Shown here: positions 24,355-33,816 of the stretch, one piece after another
Numbering within the stretch: position 1 is the stretch's first letter
How the letters are laid out: the number at the start of each line of letters is the position of its first letter
Assembly (NCBI GenBank): GCA_029939595.1
Contig: JAOZSQ010000005.1
Span: forward strand, 1 to 64,000
DNA length: 64,000 nt
Direction of reading: 5' to 3'
Source: EX4572-165 sp002254885
Lineage (GTDB): Archaea; Thermoplasmatota; E2; DHVEG-1
The notes under the pieces: model-generated
Told to the model about the DNA's origin: nothing
Database searches by the model: none
What the model saw: the letters and a program-made list of their open reading frames with translations, nothing else
Position numbers and translations under genes: made by a program

Positions 24355-26901
24355 ATGAAAAAAATAGCCGTAATGATAATCGCAAGCTTTGTATTAATAA
24401 ATACTTTTGGTGCTGTTGCTTACACTTCAAAAGATACAGATCAAAAGGAAAAAATAGAAACAATATATAATAATATTGTTATAAATAATGTTAAAATTGA
24501 TTCTAAGAATACTAATGGATATATTTCAGTTGAACTTGATGATTGTTCTACATATCTTTCAAGTCCCGGAAAACCAAAATTACCTAAAATTGTTCAAAAA
24601 ATCGAATTACCATTTGGTGCAAAGAATATTAATATTGATGTTTTAAAAGGTGAAGTAACAACAGAAGTGATAAACTATGAAGTAAAACCTTCAACTGCAC
24701 TATTGCCTTTAACAGTACAAGAATATAAACCTCAAATCACAAAACCATTAAAAGATATGAGTATCTATGGTGGAACAGAATCGTATCCAAAAAACTCATT
24801 TGATTATAAAATAGGATGTGGTTTAAACGAAAATAATGAACGTGTAACTTTTGTTATTACTGATATTTATCCAATTCAATATACTCCTTCAAAAAATCAA
24901 CTTTCAATAATGTCATCTGCTGATATTATCATTAATTATGAAAAACCAGATTACAATCCATTCCCATCAACTGCTGCTTATGATCTTGTAATTATTGCAC
25001 CAGAAGTTTTTATCAATGCATTACAACCACTTGTAGCACATAAAAATGATCATGGAGTTAAAACTTTTATAAAAAGTACGGAAGAAATATATAACGATTA
25101 TGATGGAGTTGATAAACCTGAGCAAATCAAATTTTTTATTAAAGATGCAGTAGAAACATTAGGTTTAAATTATGTCCTTCTTGTTGGAGGATTGAACTCT
25201 ATTATAAAAGCAAAACCTCGAGATAATGCAAATCAAGGAAGTACTGATTGGTATGTTCCTGTCAGGTATACAAATATGTATGATGATCCTGCATTTCCAT
25301 TAATGTCTGGTTCAATCCATGACCCTGGTGTAATAAGTGATTTATATTATGCAGATTTATATAAAGAAGGGGGAGAATTTTCTAGTTGGGATGGAAACCA
25401 TGATGGTATTTTTGCAGCCCTTGGAAAACCAGGAATTGATGATGATCCTACTCTTGATTATTATCCTGATGTTTCATTAAGTAGACTTGCTTGTAGAAGT
25501 CTTGAGGAAGTTGATATTGTTGTTAATAAAATCATCAACTATGAAAGCAGCCCTGCTGATCCTTCATGGTTTGAACGAATGATTGTTGTCTCAGGAGATG
25601 GTTTCCTTGATCAAACTGATTTGAATATCCAATGGGATACTAACAATATTGATGATGGAACCTACACAATTTATGCTCAAAGCCATAATCCAGATGAAGA
25701 ATATGGGCCTATTGTGAGCGTGACTGTTACAAAGGATATTTCAGCTGAATCAGTGATCACTTATTCTCATGATGATCATTTAATTCCAGAAGTCGCTGAT
25801 GCTTTGGAAAATGGTTTTCCTACGGTACCAATTGCTGAAATTGTCTCAGTTTCTGATGGTGATATTCTTGGAAATACTGATGTTGCCTTTGATCCAGCAA
25901 CTAATGATTATTGTAATGAATTTTATTTTTGGGCTAATGTTAGTTATGTGGATGAAGTTTTAACTATCCGCGGAAAAAGCTATGACCCTAAACCATATGG
26001 AAATGTAAGTAGTATACATGTATGGATCGAAGATGATTCAGGGATGAAGGTGTTTGAAGACTGGCGAAATGACACTGAAATGTATTATGAAGGTGAATGG
26101 ACCACAGGTGAAAAATCTTTACTTGGTCGTGGTGGTGCATTGTATTATATGCCAGATCATTTTGAAAGAGAGATCCTTTGGACATCAAATGGGAAATTAA
26201 TGAATCCGGATGATGTAATCTCTTCAATTAGTCAAGGCGCAGGTTTCCTTTTCTTCTCTGGCCATGGAAGTCCAAATGTTTGGGCAGATCAGACTCCTGG
26301 TATCTCTGGCGATAGAGGACATGCTAGTGTGACAGGTCTTGAAGTGACAAAGCTTTCGTTATGGGGAATCTTAGGAGTATTATCATTTTCTCGATCAGTT
26401 CAAAGCTTGCTTCCATTTTTCCCAATGGATACAATCTCAAATGGTGAGAAGCTCCCTATAGCTGTTGTTGGTGGATGTCATAATAGTCAATTCAATGTCT
26501 CTATGATTCCAGGTATTATGGAAGGTTTGGAATATATTTTTCCATCAATGGGTCATTCATATATGTGGTGTCATGGATCCGCAGTTCCTGAAACATTTAG
26601 TTGGAGATTAATTAGAAATCCAAATGGAGGCGCAATTGCAAGTATTGGAAACACCGGCCTAGGTTATGGTATGCCTGGTAAAGAACTCACAACTGGCGGC
26701 GGTGATTCATGGATTACAATTGAATTCTTCAAACAATACGGAGAAAATGGTCAAGACATTCTTGGTAATGCATATTTGCAAACACTAAATTCTTATATCG
26801 ACACATTTGATATGACAGATCTTCCAGCAGGCCATCCTAAAACAATGACGCAATGGGTCCTTCTTGGAGATCCAACATTAAAAATCGGTGGATACGAATA
26901 A
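24355..26901 (+). CDS. secreted C25 (gingipain-like) cysteine peptidase with interior Ig-like insert
   Basis: An 848-residue protein with signal peptide (1-22). A propeptide-like beta domain (about 30-200) has KLPKIVQKIELPFG and the INYEKPDYNPF end found in C25 precursors. The catalytic region starts YDLVIIAPEVFINAL (about 207). The dyad is His637 in FSGHGSPNVW and Cys708 in VVGGCHNSQF. WVLLGDPTLKIGGYE closes the fold. Relative to the shorter paralogue at 33817, about 150 residues are inserted after WFERMIVVSGDG; they resemble Ig-like beta domains. Expected to hydrolyse extracellular protein, Arg/Lys or other specificity unknown. No Por-type secretion signal is seen; Sec export is implied. 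Confidence 0.88.
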   Translation: MKKIAVMIIASFVLINTFGAVAYTSKDTDQKEKIETIYNNIVINNVKIDSKNTNGYISVELDDCSTYLSSPGKPKLPKIVQKIELPFGAKNINIDVLKGEVTTEVINYEVKPSTALLPLTVQEYKPQITKPLKDMSIYGGTESYPKNSFDYKIGCGLNENNERVTFVITDIYPIQYTPSKNQLSIMSSADIIINYEKPDYNPFPSTAAYDLVIIAPEVFINALQPLVAHKNDHGVKTFIKSTEEIYNDYDGVDKPEQIKFFIKDAVETLGLNYVLLVGGLNSIIKAKPRDNANQGSTDWYVPVRYTNMYDDPAFPLMSGSIHDPGVISDLYYADLYKEGGEFSSWDGNHDGIFAALGKPGIDDDPTLDYYPDVSLSRLACRSLEEVDIVVNKIINYESSPADPSWFERMIVVSGDGFLDQTDLNIQWDTNNIDDGTYTIYAQSHNPDEEYGPIVSVTVTKDISAESVITYSHDDHLIPEVADALENGFPTVPIAEIVSVSDGDILGNTDVAFDPATNDYCNEFYFWANVSYVDEVLTIRGKSYDPKPYGNVSSIHVWIEDDSGMKVFEDWRNDTEMYYEGEWTTGEKSLLGRGGALYYMPDHFEREILWTSNGKLMNPDDVISSISQGAGFLFFSGHGSPNVWADQTPGISGDRGHASVTGLEVTKLSLWGILGVLSFSRSVQSLLPFFPMDTISNGEKLPIAVVGGCHNSQFNVSMIPGIMEGLEYIFPSMGHSYMWCHGSAVPETFSWRLIRNPNGGAIASIGNTGLGYGMPGKELTTGGGDSWITIEFFKQYGENGQDILGNAYLQTLNSYIDTFDMTDLPAGHPKTMTQWVLLGDPTLKIGGYE

Positions 26902-27292
26902 TAACTTTCCACCTCTTTTCTTCTTTTTTCTTTTTGTAATATAAAAAAATTATATATTGGGCTTTGTATAATAAGCGCGAGATTTTTAAATTATTTATTT
27001 TCTTACTGTGGTTTTTTTTAATCTGCTTTATATTTTTTTGTGGACAATGTTACAAATTTGATATAATCCAAAATTAATCAAATAACCTTTATTATTAGAA
27101 ATATTAGCAATAATATAAGTTGAGCCTTTAATGCCGACATTAGCATTTAGGAAAAACAAATTATTCAAGAGATAATTGTATTGATAAAATTATTGATATC
27201 TTATGAAAAAGTATTATATAATTATCAGTAATAATCATAAAAATAAATATTAATATAATTTTTAAAAAAAAGAGAAAAAGAGTTAGTGATTA
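26902..27292. other. AT-rich gap, no gene seen
   Basis: About 391 bases between two convergent genes. It begins with a pyrimidine tract (terminator entry) and otherwise holds no frame, palindrome or RNA gene that I can support. Confidence 0.5.
26905..26935 (+). terminator. oligo-pyrimidine (T-rich) terminator
   Basis: A 31-base stretch of C and T with one A, containing TTTT, TTTTTT and TTTTT runs, follows the stop of the C25 gene directly. T-rich tracts without a hairpin are enough to terminate archaeal RNA polymerase. Confidence 0.5.
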
Positions 27293-28207
27293 TTAACCAC
27301 TTGAACTTATTGAATTTTTAAGTATTGATATTAGCATGTATAATAAGCCAGTTCTATCAAAATCGAAATTAAGATCTAAACCTTCTCCATCTCCGCCTTC
27401 AATACCACCCATTAACATAATTGGTATTGCAATTAATAATAATGGAAGGGCTAGAAGAAGTACAATGCTTAGCGCGGAAAATAATGCTGTTGATACACCA
27501 CCTAAAATTGTTCCAATTGAGATTGATAATTGTGCTGCGATTAATGCAAATATTGGTGCACCTATAATCGATAATGCTTTAATTCCAATTTTGCTCATTA
27601 CTCCTAAAAACAACATGAGAATTGCTCCTAATGTAAAAAAGGTTTGAGTTCCTGCTAGGATTAGTAATATTATTGTTAATATTGCTCCAATTACTTTTAT
27701 TATCCCTGCGATTACTCCAACTGATGCATTCATAAGAATTTTGAATAATGTTGCGGTTAGAGTTATTATTGTTTTGAAAATTGTAATAAGAATACTTAGA
27801 ATAGTACTGTCTCCGGGTGTATCATTTGGATCCTCTGTATTTTGAAAAATTCCTAATAATAAGTTTATAATTGTTTGTATAGTTGATCCTTCTGATTCTC
27901 CATCTGTTATTCCATTAAGTAAATTATTTAACATTTCTGTATCAAAATATTTTCCCAATATTCTCATAATTAACTTGATCAGTAGATCAAATAGTATTGA
28001 TTTATCTTCTTTTATTGGATTATTGATTTTTTCAGTTAATGTTTCAGCCATCTGTTCAATTTCTTCTTTTTCATTAATTTTATCCATCAATGGTTTTCCA
28101 TTTACATGAGGAACTGCCGTTACGGTGGAAATGAACATAAGAACAAGAAAAACCGCTCCTAATATTTTTATTGCTTTACTTCTGTTTTTTAGTTTTTGAG
28201 ACATCAT
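27293..28207 (-). CDS. polytopic membrane protein of unknown function
   Basis: A 304-residue protein. N-terminal signal/anchor (about 15-32, ILGAVFLVLMFISTVTAV), an acidic soluble stretch (about 40-130), then a Gly/Ile/Leu-rich membrane part with about five to six segments between 140 and 265. It ends with an acidic DGEGLDLNFDFDR loop and a further helix. Alternating NLLLGIF/TLFKILM amphipathic helices are notable. I do not recognise a family. It is transcribed toward the first C25 peptidase and may be a surface or pore protein. Confidence 0.6.
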   Translation of the reverse strand: MMSQKLKNRSKAIKILGAVFLVLMFISTVTAVPHVNGKPLMDKINEKEEIEQMAETLTEKINNPIKEDKSILFDLLIKLIMRILGKYFDTEMLNNLLNGITDGESEGSTIQTIINLLLGIFQNTEDPNDTPGDSTILSILITIFKTIITLTATLFKILMNASVGVIAGIIKVIGAILTIILLILAGTQTFFTLGAILMLFLGVMSKIGIKALSIIGAPIFALIAAQLSISIGTILGGVSTALFSALSIVLLLALPLLLIAIPIMLMGGIEGGDGEGLDLNFDFDRTGLLYMLISILKNSISSSG

Positions 28208-28395
28208 ATTTATTGACTCCTCGCCATTTTAATATATATTTTAATGGATTTCAAACTATTTAAATTATTCTAATACATATATAATTAATATTGGTTATAA
28301 ACATTATTATAAATTTTTAATTCAAAATACAATAATGCAAAACAATTTATCAAGAAATGAACAAAAAATATGAATAATGACCCAGTAATAAAAAA

Positions 28396-29661
28396 TTAAA
28401 GAATAGTACCATTAAATTCAATACAAAAAGATTTGATTTTTGATAATAAATTTGCATTGCATTTTAATTCCACATAAATATTTTTTTCATATGAAGTTGA
28501 TAACACATAAGTTTTATCATATAAAAATGAAATAAATGATTGTATTTCACTTGACTGAGGCAATTCCAATTCCATATGTAACATATCAGGCAGATGTGTC
28601 ATTATCCCATTTATCAAACCATAGATTCCTATCTTTTCTTTTAATGAAACTTCTATAATATCATCTTTTGAAAAATGTACAAGTTCACAGATTTGATTTT
28701 TGATATCTGAAATGTTTTCTTTTCGTAGTAAATCTATTTTATTTAAAATCAGAAGCATTGATGATGAAAAATTTAATTCACCTAATTCTTTTAATGATGC
28801 ATTAATTTTTTTTAGCACAATCGGAAAAGGATCTGAGACATCAATAACAAGCAATACCAAATCAGCTTCTTTAATTTCTTCAAGAGTTGAATGAAATGCT
28901 TTGATAATCCAAGTTGGAAGATTTTGTATGAAACCAACGGTATCGGTTAATAAAATCGGTAATTTATCATCATTAATTTTCCTTGTAGTTGTTGAAAGTG
29001 TTGAAAATAATTGATTCTTAACAGTAACGTCTTCATTTGTTAAAACATTTAATAAACTACTTTTTCCAGCATTTGTATATCCTGCAAGTGAAACAAGATA
29101 AAAACCACTTCTTTTTCGATGTTTTCTTAAAACAGCTCGATCTTGCTCGATTTTTAATAATTTATTCTTTATTAATTTAATTTGTTTTTTAATCATTTCA
29201 AAGTAATCATCAACTTGATATTCACCACCGGCCATAAGACCTGGATGTTCACCACTTCGAGTTCGATGTATTAGTTCTTTTACATGTGGTTTTTCGTATT
29301 CTAATTCTGCTAATTGAACCTGCAACTGAGCTTCTTTAATTTTTGCTCTTTCCTTAAAAATCATAAGAATAAGCTTAATCCTATCATATACAGTTACACC
29401 CAATTCCTTTTCTAACAAAAACCATTGAGATGGTCGAAGTTCCCCATCAAAAATTATCAACCCTATTTCTTCATTATCTTCAAGATAACTTTTAATTTCA
29501 TCAAGTTTTCCAGATCCAATATATGTTTTTACATTAGGATTGTTTCTATGTTGAATAAATGTATTAACAACATCATATTCAAAAGATTTAGCTAATTGAA
29601 TTATTTCAGTGACATCATCATTTAAAGAGACAACAATTGATTGTTTGTATTCTAATAGCAT
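28396..29661 (-). CDS. hflX: ribosome-associated GTPase HflX
   Basis: A 421-residue HflX-family GTPase. The N-terminal glycine-poor HflX domain (about 1-110) has VKTYIGSGKLDEI and LIIFDGELRPSQ. A coiled linker precedes the G domain. G1 is GYTNAGKSS, G2 falls near the LFSTLSTTTR stretch, G3 is DTVGFI and G4 is NKID. SGEHPGLMAGGEYQ is the conserved loop before the helical hairpin. HflX binds the large subunit and splits or rescues stalled ribosomes. It is divergent from the MCM-like gene, with a gap of about 120 bp. Confidence 0.92.
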   Translation of the reverse strand: MLLEYKQSIVVSLNDDVTEIIQLAKSFEYDVVNTFIQHRNNPNVKTYIGSGKLDEIKSYLEDNEEIGLIIFDGELRPSQWFLLEKELGVTVYDRIKLILMIFKERAKIKEAQLQVQLAELEYEKPHVKELIHRTRSGEHPGLMAGGEYQVDDYFEMIKKQIKLIKNKLLKIEQDRAVLRKHRKRSGFYLVSLAGYTNAGKSSLLNVLTNEDVTVKNQLFSTLSTTTRKINDDKLPILLTDTVGFIQNLPTWIIKAFHSTLEEIKEADLVLLVIDVSDPFPIVLKKINASLKELGELNFSSSMLLILNKIDLLRKENISDIKNQICELVHFSKDDIIEVSLKEKIGIYGLINGIMTHLPDMLHMELELPQSSEIQSFISFLYDKTYVLSTSYEKNIYVELKCNANLLSKIKSFCIEFNGTIL

Positions 29662-29780
29662 AATTATTTTTCATTATTAAAAACAAAATTGACCATATTA
29701 AACCTATCGAAAAGATATCGACAATTCTTCCGCAAATTATTAATGAATCTTATCCATAACACCTGGAAACGTGATATATC

Positions 29781-31115
29781 ATGGATGATGATTTAACAAA
29801 AATTGGTGTCATACCCTCTGACAGAAAAAAATTAGAAAACATGGGAATTACAACACTTCATCAACTTGCTGTAATGTCTATTCAAACCTTAGGAATGGGG
29901 CCAAGCAAAGGTAATCAACTTATTCAACGGGCAAGAAATATATTATATAATAAAAATATTGTTGATATCCAAATAAAAGATGATGAGATTATTGAATTAA
30001 CTGTTAAGAAAACAGATAGAGCTATTCGCAAATCAGTCCTTAACGCATTAGATGTTTATTCATCTGGTTCTTGGGGTTCTACTGCACTTGAAATCGATGA
30101 AAACACACTTATTTTAAAAAGAAAATCACAGGGTTTTAATAAAGTTATACTTAAAGCTCAATCATTACAAGAAATCCTAGAAACAAAAAAAATTGGAGAA
30201 AAAGAAAAAGATGGGATTTTTCTTCCAGAAAATGAATTGATGAAATTTGCAAAAGAAAGAGGATTTGAAGGTTTTTGGGAAAATGTATTTCAGGAGATTC
30301 ATGGTAATTCCATTATGAAAAAGATAATTGCAACTAGTATGTTTTCTACTTTTAATGAACCAATTCATTCATTGGTTATTGGTGAACCTGGGAGCAGTAA
30401 AACAATGGCAAAAGAGATCATTAGTGAAGAATTCAAAGATATCACCAATATTGGGGCAAATACAACTCGTTCTGGTCTTGTCTGCAATCTTGGAACCGGA
30501 GATCTAGGTGCATTGCCTCATTCAAATCATAAACTTGTTCTAGTTGATGAATTTGATAAGATACCTAGCGATGATATTGAATATACATATGAACTTTTAT
30601 CTAATGGAAAATGTACTATACATTCAGCCAAAGTCCATCAAAATATTATGAGTCACTTTATTATGATTGCTTTTGCTAATCCTAAAACAAAAGTCTTTAC
30701 AAAAAATTTTGCAAATGATATTGGACTCTCTCCTTTGCTTTTAAGTCGATGTGCTTTAATTGTACGAGTTAAAAACATAAGTACAGAAGATCGTTTGAGC
30801 TTATTTGAAAAAAAGTTCTTTGGTGAAAGTGAATTAAAAGAAAAACATGACTATTATGATCAGTGGGTACGTCTCTCTAGAAAATTTAATCCAAAAATCA
30901 CTGCATCAAAAAAAGCCGTAAGATCATATCTTTCTGAAATGAATGAGATTGTTGAACTATATTATGCATCAAATCTTCGAAGAGATCTACGGATGGCAGA
31001 TTACATTCGACGTATCCCCCTTGCGATTGCTCGTGCTTCTTTTACTAACATAACTGATGAGATACTTAAAGAAGCTGAATCCATTATTAAAGAATCTATA
31101 AATACTTGGCAATAA
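29781..31115 (+). CDS. HhH–MCM-like AAA+ ATPase
   Basis: A 444-residue protein with an unusual make-up. A helix-hairpin-helix domain (about 4-55) resembles that of RadA, with IGVIPSDRKKLENMGITTL. A small beta-rich linker (about 60-130) follows. Then comes an MCM-type AAA+ core: Walker A GEPGSSKT (201-208), VCNLGTGDLG, Walker B LVLVDEFDK (252-260), sensor 1 FANP (298-301), and an arginine finger LSRCALI (321-327). The C-terminal winged/lid helices carry RRDLRMADYIRRIP. The Zn-ribbon and OB domains of replicative MCM are absent. Possibly a repair or mobile-element-derived helicase; not the replicative MCM. Confidence 0.8.
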   Translation: MDDDLTKIGVIPSDRKKLENMGITTLHQLAVMSIQTLGMGPSKGNQLIQRARNILYNKNIVDIQIKDDEIIELTVKKTDRAIRKSVLNALDVYSSGSWGSTALEIDENTLILKRKSQGFNKVILKAQSLQEILETKKIGEKEKDGIFLPENELMKFAKERGFEGFWENVFQEIHGNSIMKKIIATSMFSTFNEPIHSLVIGEPGSSKTMAKEIISEEFKDITNIGANTTRSGLVCNLGTGDLGALPHSNHKLVLVDEFDKIPSDDIEYTYELLSNGKCTIHSAKVHQNIMSHFIMIAFANPKTKVFTKNFANDIGLSPLLLSRCALIVRVKNISTEDRLSLFEKKFFGESELKEKHDYYDQWVRLSRKFNPKITASKKAVRSYLSEMNEIVELYYASNLRRDLRMADYIRRIPLAIARASFTNITDEILKEAESIIKESINTWQ

Positions 31116-31160
31116 ACATAAGATTTATCCTCAACTATTATTAATAAATTTATAGCAGCA

Positions 31161-31170
31161 TTTATAAATT
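31161..31170 (+). promoter_or_regulatory. TATA box before a start-less frame
   Basis: TTTATAAATT is 20-30 nt before the open frame ending at 31401. Transcription would begin near 31188-31192, where GTGGTG occurs but in the wrong frame for the long open stretch. Confidence 0.5.
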
Positions 31171-31194
31171 ACCATATTATTCTTAGCTTGTGGT

Positions 31195-31401
31195 GATATA
31201 ATCGAAGAGAAAGATGCACATCTTGAATTCATTGAATCAAAAGAGATTGAACGTCTTGTAAATCTTATTTATTCAAGCAATCCTGAAAAGATAGATATTA
31301 ATATGGAAAATGATGTAAATCCAATCAATTATAATGATATGGTCCAAAAAATTGATGGTTTACAAATCAAAGGTGAAAAACGAACCCCTCTAAAAATTTA
31401 G
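31195..31401 (+). CDS. small acidic protein without an obvious start codon
   Basis: The frame after the TATA box at 31161 reads DIIEEKDAHLEFIESKEIER, continues without a stop for about 68 codons and ends EKRTPLKI at TAG 31399-31401. It is acidic, helical and looks coding. No ATG, GTG or TTG occurs in frame until ATG 31303, while GTG codons at 31190 and 31193 are out of frame and reach a stop at once. Either the gene starts at 31303 (32 residues), or it uses a rare start such as ATA, or one base is missing. The gap 31116-31526 otherwise has no gene. Confidence 0.45.
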   Translation, partial: DIIEEKDAHLEFIESKEIERLVNLIYSSNPEKIDINMENDVNPINYNDMVQKIDGLQIKGEKRTPLKI

Positions 31402-31526
31402 TTATTTTATTAATTAAAACAGATAATTATTTATAGAGCTTATGATTTAATGTTTATTAGAATTTAGGTATTAAATAATTAAAATTCTAATGACATTTTT
31501 ATTATGATTACTTAAGAAGAAAAGTT

Positions 31527-31880
31527 GTGAAAAAAACTATGACATTGAAAGCAATAAATGAATTAAAAGAAGAAATCACCCAACAGCTGGGAAAAAATAA
31601 AAAAACTGAAAAAGAAACCTATGAAAATGGGGTGAAAACAGGAATTAATGAATCATTTAATTGTTTTTCTGATCTTATTGCACAATATTTAAAATATCAG
31701 AATAATGTAAAATTATTGATGTCCAAAGAAAAAAACATTTGGAAAAAATGGGTTAAATATTATGAACAACAACAAGAAATAACAAAATCCGATTACATAA
31801 ATATCTATAATACTTGGTTATTTGATTATTTATTCTGTAGTGCAATGAATAATAAAGAAATCTTCACAAGTCTTTATTAA
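31527..31880 (+). CDS. hypothetical helical protein
   Basis: A 117-residue protein from GTG 31527; an in-frame ATG four codons later is possible. AAGAAGAAAAG lies just upstream. The sequence is highly helical and charged, with an aromatic C-terminal half (KYYEQQQEITKSDYINIYNTWLFDYLF). No signal peptide and no motif recognised. Unknown function. Confidence 0.55.
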   Translation: MKKTMTLKAINELKEEITQQLGKNKKTEKETYENGVKTGINESFNCFSDLIAQYLKYQNNVKLLMSKEKNIWKKWVKYYEQQQEITKSDYINIYNTWLFDYLFCSAMNNKEIFTSLY

Positions 31881-31997
31881 TAAATTTTTTATAAAATAAC
31901 ACAGTACTATTTTTTCTTACATGCTGGTTTATACACCTTGTTTTTTTAAAAAAAAATGAAAGAGAAAGATTGTATATCTTTCATTTTTAAATTATGG

Positions 31998-33233
31998 TTA
32001 TAATAATTGATTAAAAAATGAAAAACGCTCCATGAATCGGATTAATAATCCCATAAATGGATTAAGATTTCTATATTTTGGCATTGATACTTCTAGCGAG
32101 GCCCATTCACTTTTTTCATCATAAATATCTCGAGACATTACTTTTATTGAATATGTTCCTTTTTCACTCCAGTTGTGTTTTATAGTTGTAGATCGTCCTG
32201 ATGTATATGGTCCAACTAATTCAATTCCGGTCTCATCTCCCCAATCAACATAGTAATATAATTTGTTATTATCTGGATCTTCTGCTTGAATCTGATATGA
32301 TTGTTCTTCACCAATTTTACCAGATGTTGGACCTATAATTGTTGGAATTCCTGGTGGTTGGTTAAACAATTCTTCATTGTTTGTTATACTTACATCAATT
32401 TTTATGTTACTATTTCCAAGCCATTCAACAGATATTGAAAAATCAACTTCATGAACATCTCTATGGCTTGATGATTTTATTTTTTTAGCATATGTTTCAG
32501 GATTATCATATCCACCAACCAATGTTTTGTATCCTCCATCAAAATAAGATGTTGGATAAGCATAATGATTGTATTTATCTAAATGATCCACAGCAACTTG
32601 ATTTACTATATTTCCCTGTTTATCACTTGTTATTAAAGCAGTAAAATAAAACGAATAATTACCTGATTCATATACATCATATAATGCATCAGCCATTGCA
32701 GGACAATAAGGACACCATTCTGCTGTTGCTTCCTCTACAAAAACAGTATGAGTAGATTCTTCTGTTACTAAATTTGATGCGGAGTTGCCAGGTGTTGCAG
32801 CTGCTGCTGCATCAACGTAATGTGCTTCAAAAGGATAGTTCATTGGTGGATTAGAATATCCTTTGTTTATTTCAGGGCTGAATAACGCAGCCATCACAAT
32901 AATATTATCTTCTTGAATATCGCCAAAACCTGCCTGATTTGCATTCCAAGTGATTGAATTAGTATAGGTATCTAAATATTCTATGGATAATACATCATTA
33001 AACGCAAAATCAAGAAAACCAAAGTGATATGGTTCACCATCATAATTATCCCATCTAGAAACAGGTTCTACAATATAAACCCGTAAAATTCCTTCATATG
33101 AAATTGAATCATTCACATTATTGCTTGTTTGTTTCCCAATTCCAGTAGAAAGAGATGAAACTAGCAATATTCCAATTATTGTAATTAATATTGATATCTT
33201 TAGTCCTTTTCTTATTAAAATTAAATACTTCAT
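31998..33233 (-). CDS. secreted thioredoxin-fold oxidoreductase with PKD-like domain
   Basis: A 411-residue exported protein. The signal peptide (about 12-33) is followed by an unassigned beta domain (about 45-150) with VYIVEPVSRWDN and ALFSPEINKGYSN. A thioredoxin-like domain (about 160-265) carries ATAEWCPYCPAMADALYDVY, a CPYC redox pair, plus TSYFDGGY with the cis-Pro loop region YPTSYFDGG. A PKD/Ig-like domain follows (IQAEDPDNNKLYYYVDWGDETG; HNWSEKGTYSIKVMSRD). It probably makes or reshuffles disulfides in secreted proteins. C-terminus ends in a short hydrophobic/aromatic patch, perhaps a membrane contact. Confidence 0.85.
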   Translation of the reverse strand: MKYLILIRKGLKISILITIIGILLVSSLSTGIGKQTSNNVNDSISYEGILRVYIVEPVSRWDNYDGEPYHFGFLDFAFNDVLSIEYLDTYTNSITWNANQAGFGDIQEDNIIVMAALFSPEINKGYSNPPMNYPFEAHYVDAAAAATPGNSASNLVTEESTHTVFVEEATAEWCPYCPAMADALYDVYESGNYSFYFTALITSDKQGNIVNQVAVDHLDKYNHYAYPTSYFDGGYKTLVGGYDNPETYAKKIKSSSHRDVHEVDFSISVEWLGNSNIKIDVSITNNEELFNQPPGIPTIIGPTSGKIGEEQSYQIQAEDPDNNKLYYYVDWGDETGIELVGPYTSGRSTTIKHNWSEKGTYSIKVMSRDIYDEKSEWASLEVSMPKYRNLNPFMGLLIRFMERFSFFNQLL

Positions 33234-33403
33234 TTGTTTGTCCCCGTAATTACTTTATAATTATATTAACCATTGTTAAATATTTATAATTTTTTATTAT
33301 ATTCAATGTTTCATTATCATTTAACCAATAGTTTTTATAAAAAATTTCAACTAGTGTAATTTAAGAGATATTTTAACAAGAAAGATATGAAATATTCTAA
33401 GAA

Positions 33404-33679
33404 TTATTCTTTTGATACAATTGATTGTAGATATTTTCTTGTACTTCGTTTTACCTCAGCTATTTGTTTTGGTGGGATTTTATATGATTGTTGTGTTGCT
33501 TCTAATGCAAATACGAGCCCATGGACAAATGCACCTGGATGGTATTCATTTTCCTTTGAAAGGTTAAAGATATCATCAGCTACCTTCATTGCATCCTCAT
33601 AAGAATATTTTATTTGTGAAGCATTTTCATTGTTTTTTTGTTCATTTGACATATTTTTTACTACATCATGTACGTTCAT
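33404..33679 (-). CDS. conserved-looking small helical protein
   Basis: A 91-residue minus-strand protein. ATG at 33679 (MNVHDVVKNMSNEQKN) or the ATG at 33652 (MSNEQKNNENASQ). After a charged start it has YEDAMKVADDIFNLSKENEY, HPGAFVHGLVFALEATQQSYKIPP and KRSTRKYLQ; a helical bundle with conserved-looking His and Gly residues. No signal peptide. I do not recognise it. It sits between the thioredoxin-fold protein and the second C25 peptidase. Confidence 0.6.
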   Translation of the reverse strand: MNVHDVVKNMSNEQKNNENASQIKYSYEDAMKVADDIFNLSKENEYHPGAFVHGLVFALEATQQSYKIPPKQIAEVKRSTRKYLQSIVSKE

Positions 33680-33781
33680 AAATAAATTTTCATTTTATTG
33701 TAATCTATTGAAAAAAAAATGATTTTAATATTTTGATTGAATTGCATTAATAATTTCATTTTTTTGCCATAATAGAATGAA

Positions 33782-33792
33782 ACATATAAATA
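33782..33792 (+). promoter_or_regulatory. TATA box of the second C25 peptidase
   Basis: ACATATAAATA is centred about 30 nt before the ATG at 33817. With a transcription start about 25 nt downstream of the box, the leader is only a few bases, so translation is leaderless. Confidence 0.55.
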
Positions 33793-33816
33793 ATATAATT
33801 ATAATAAATAATACTG

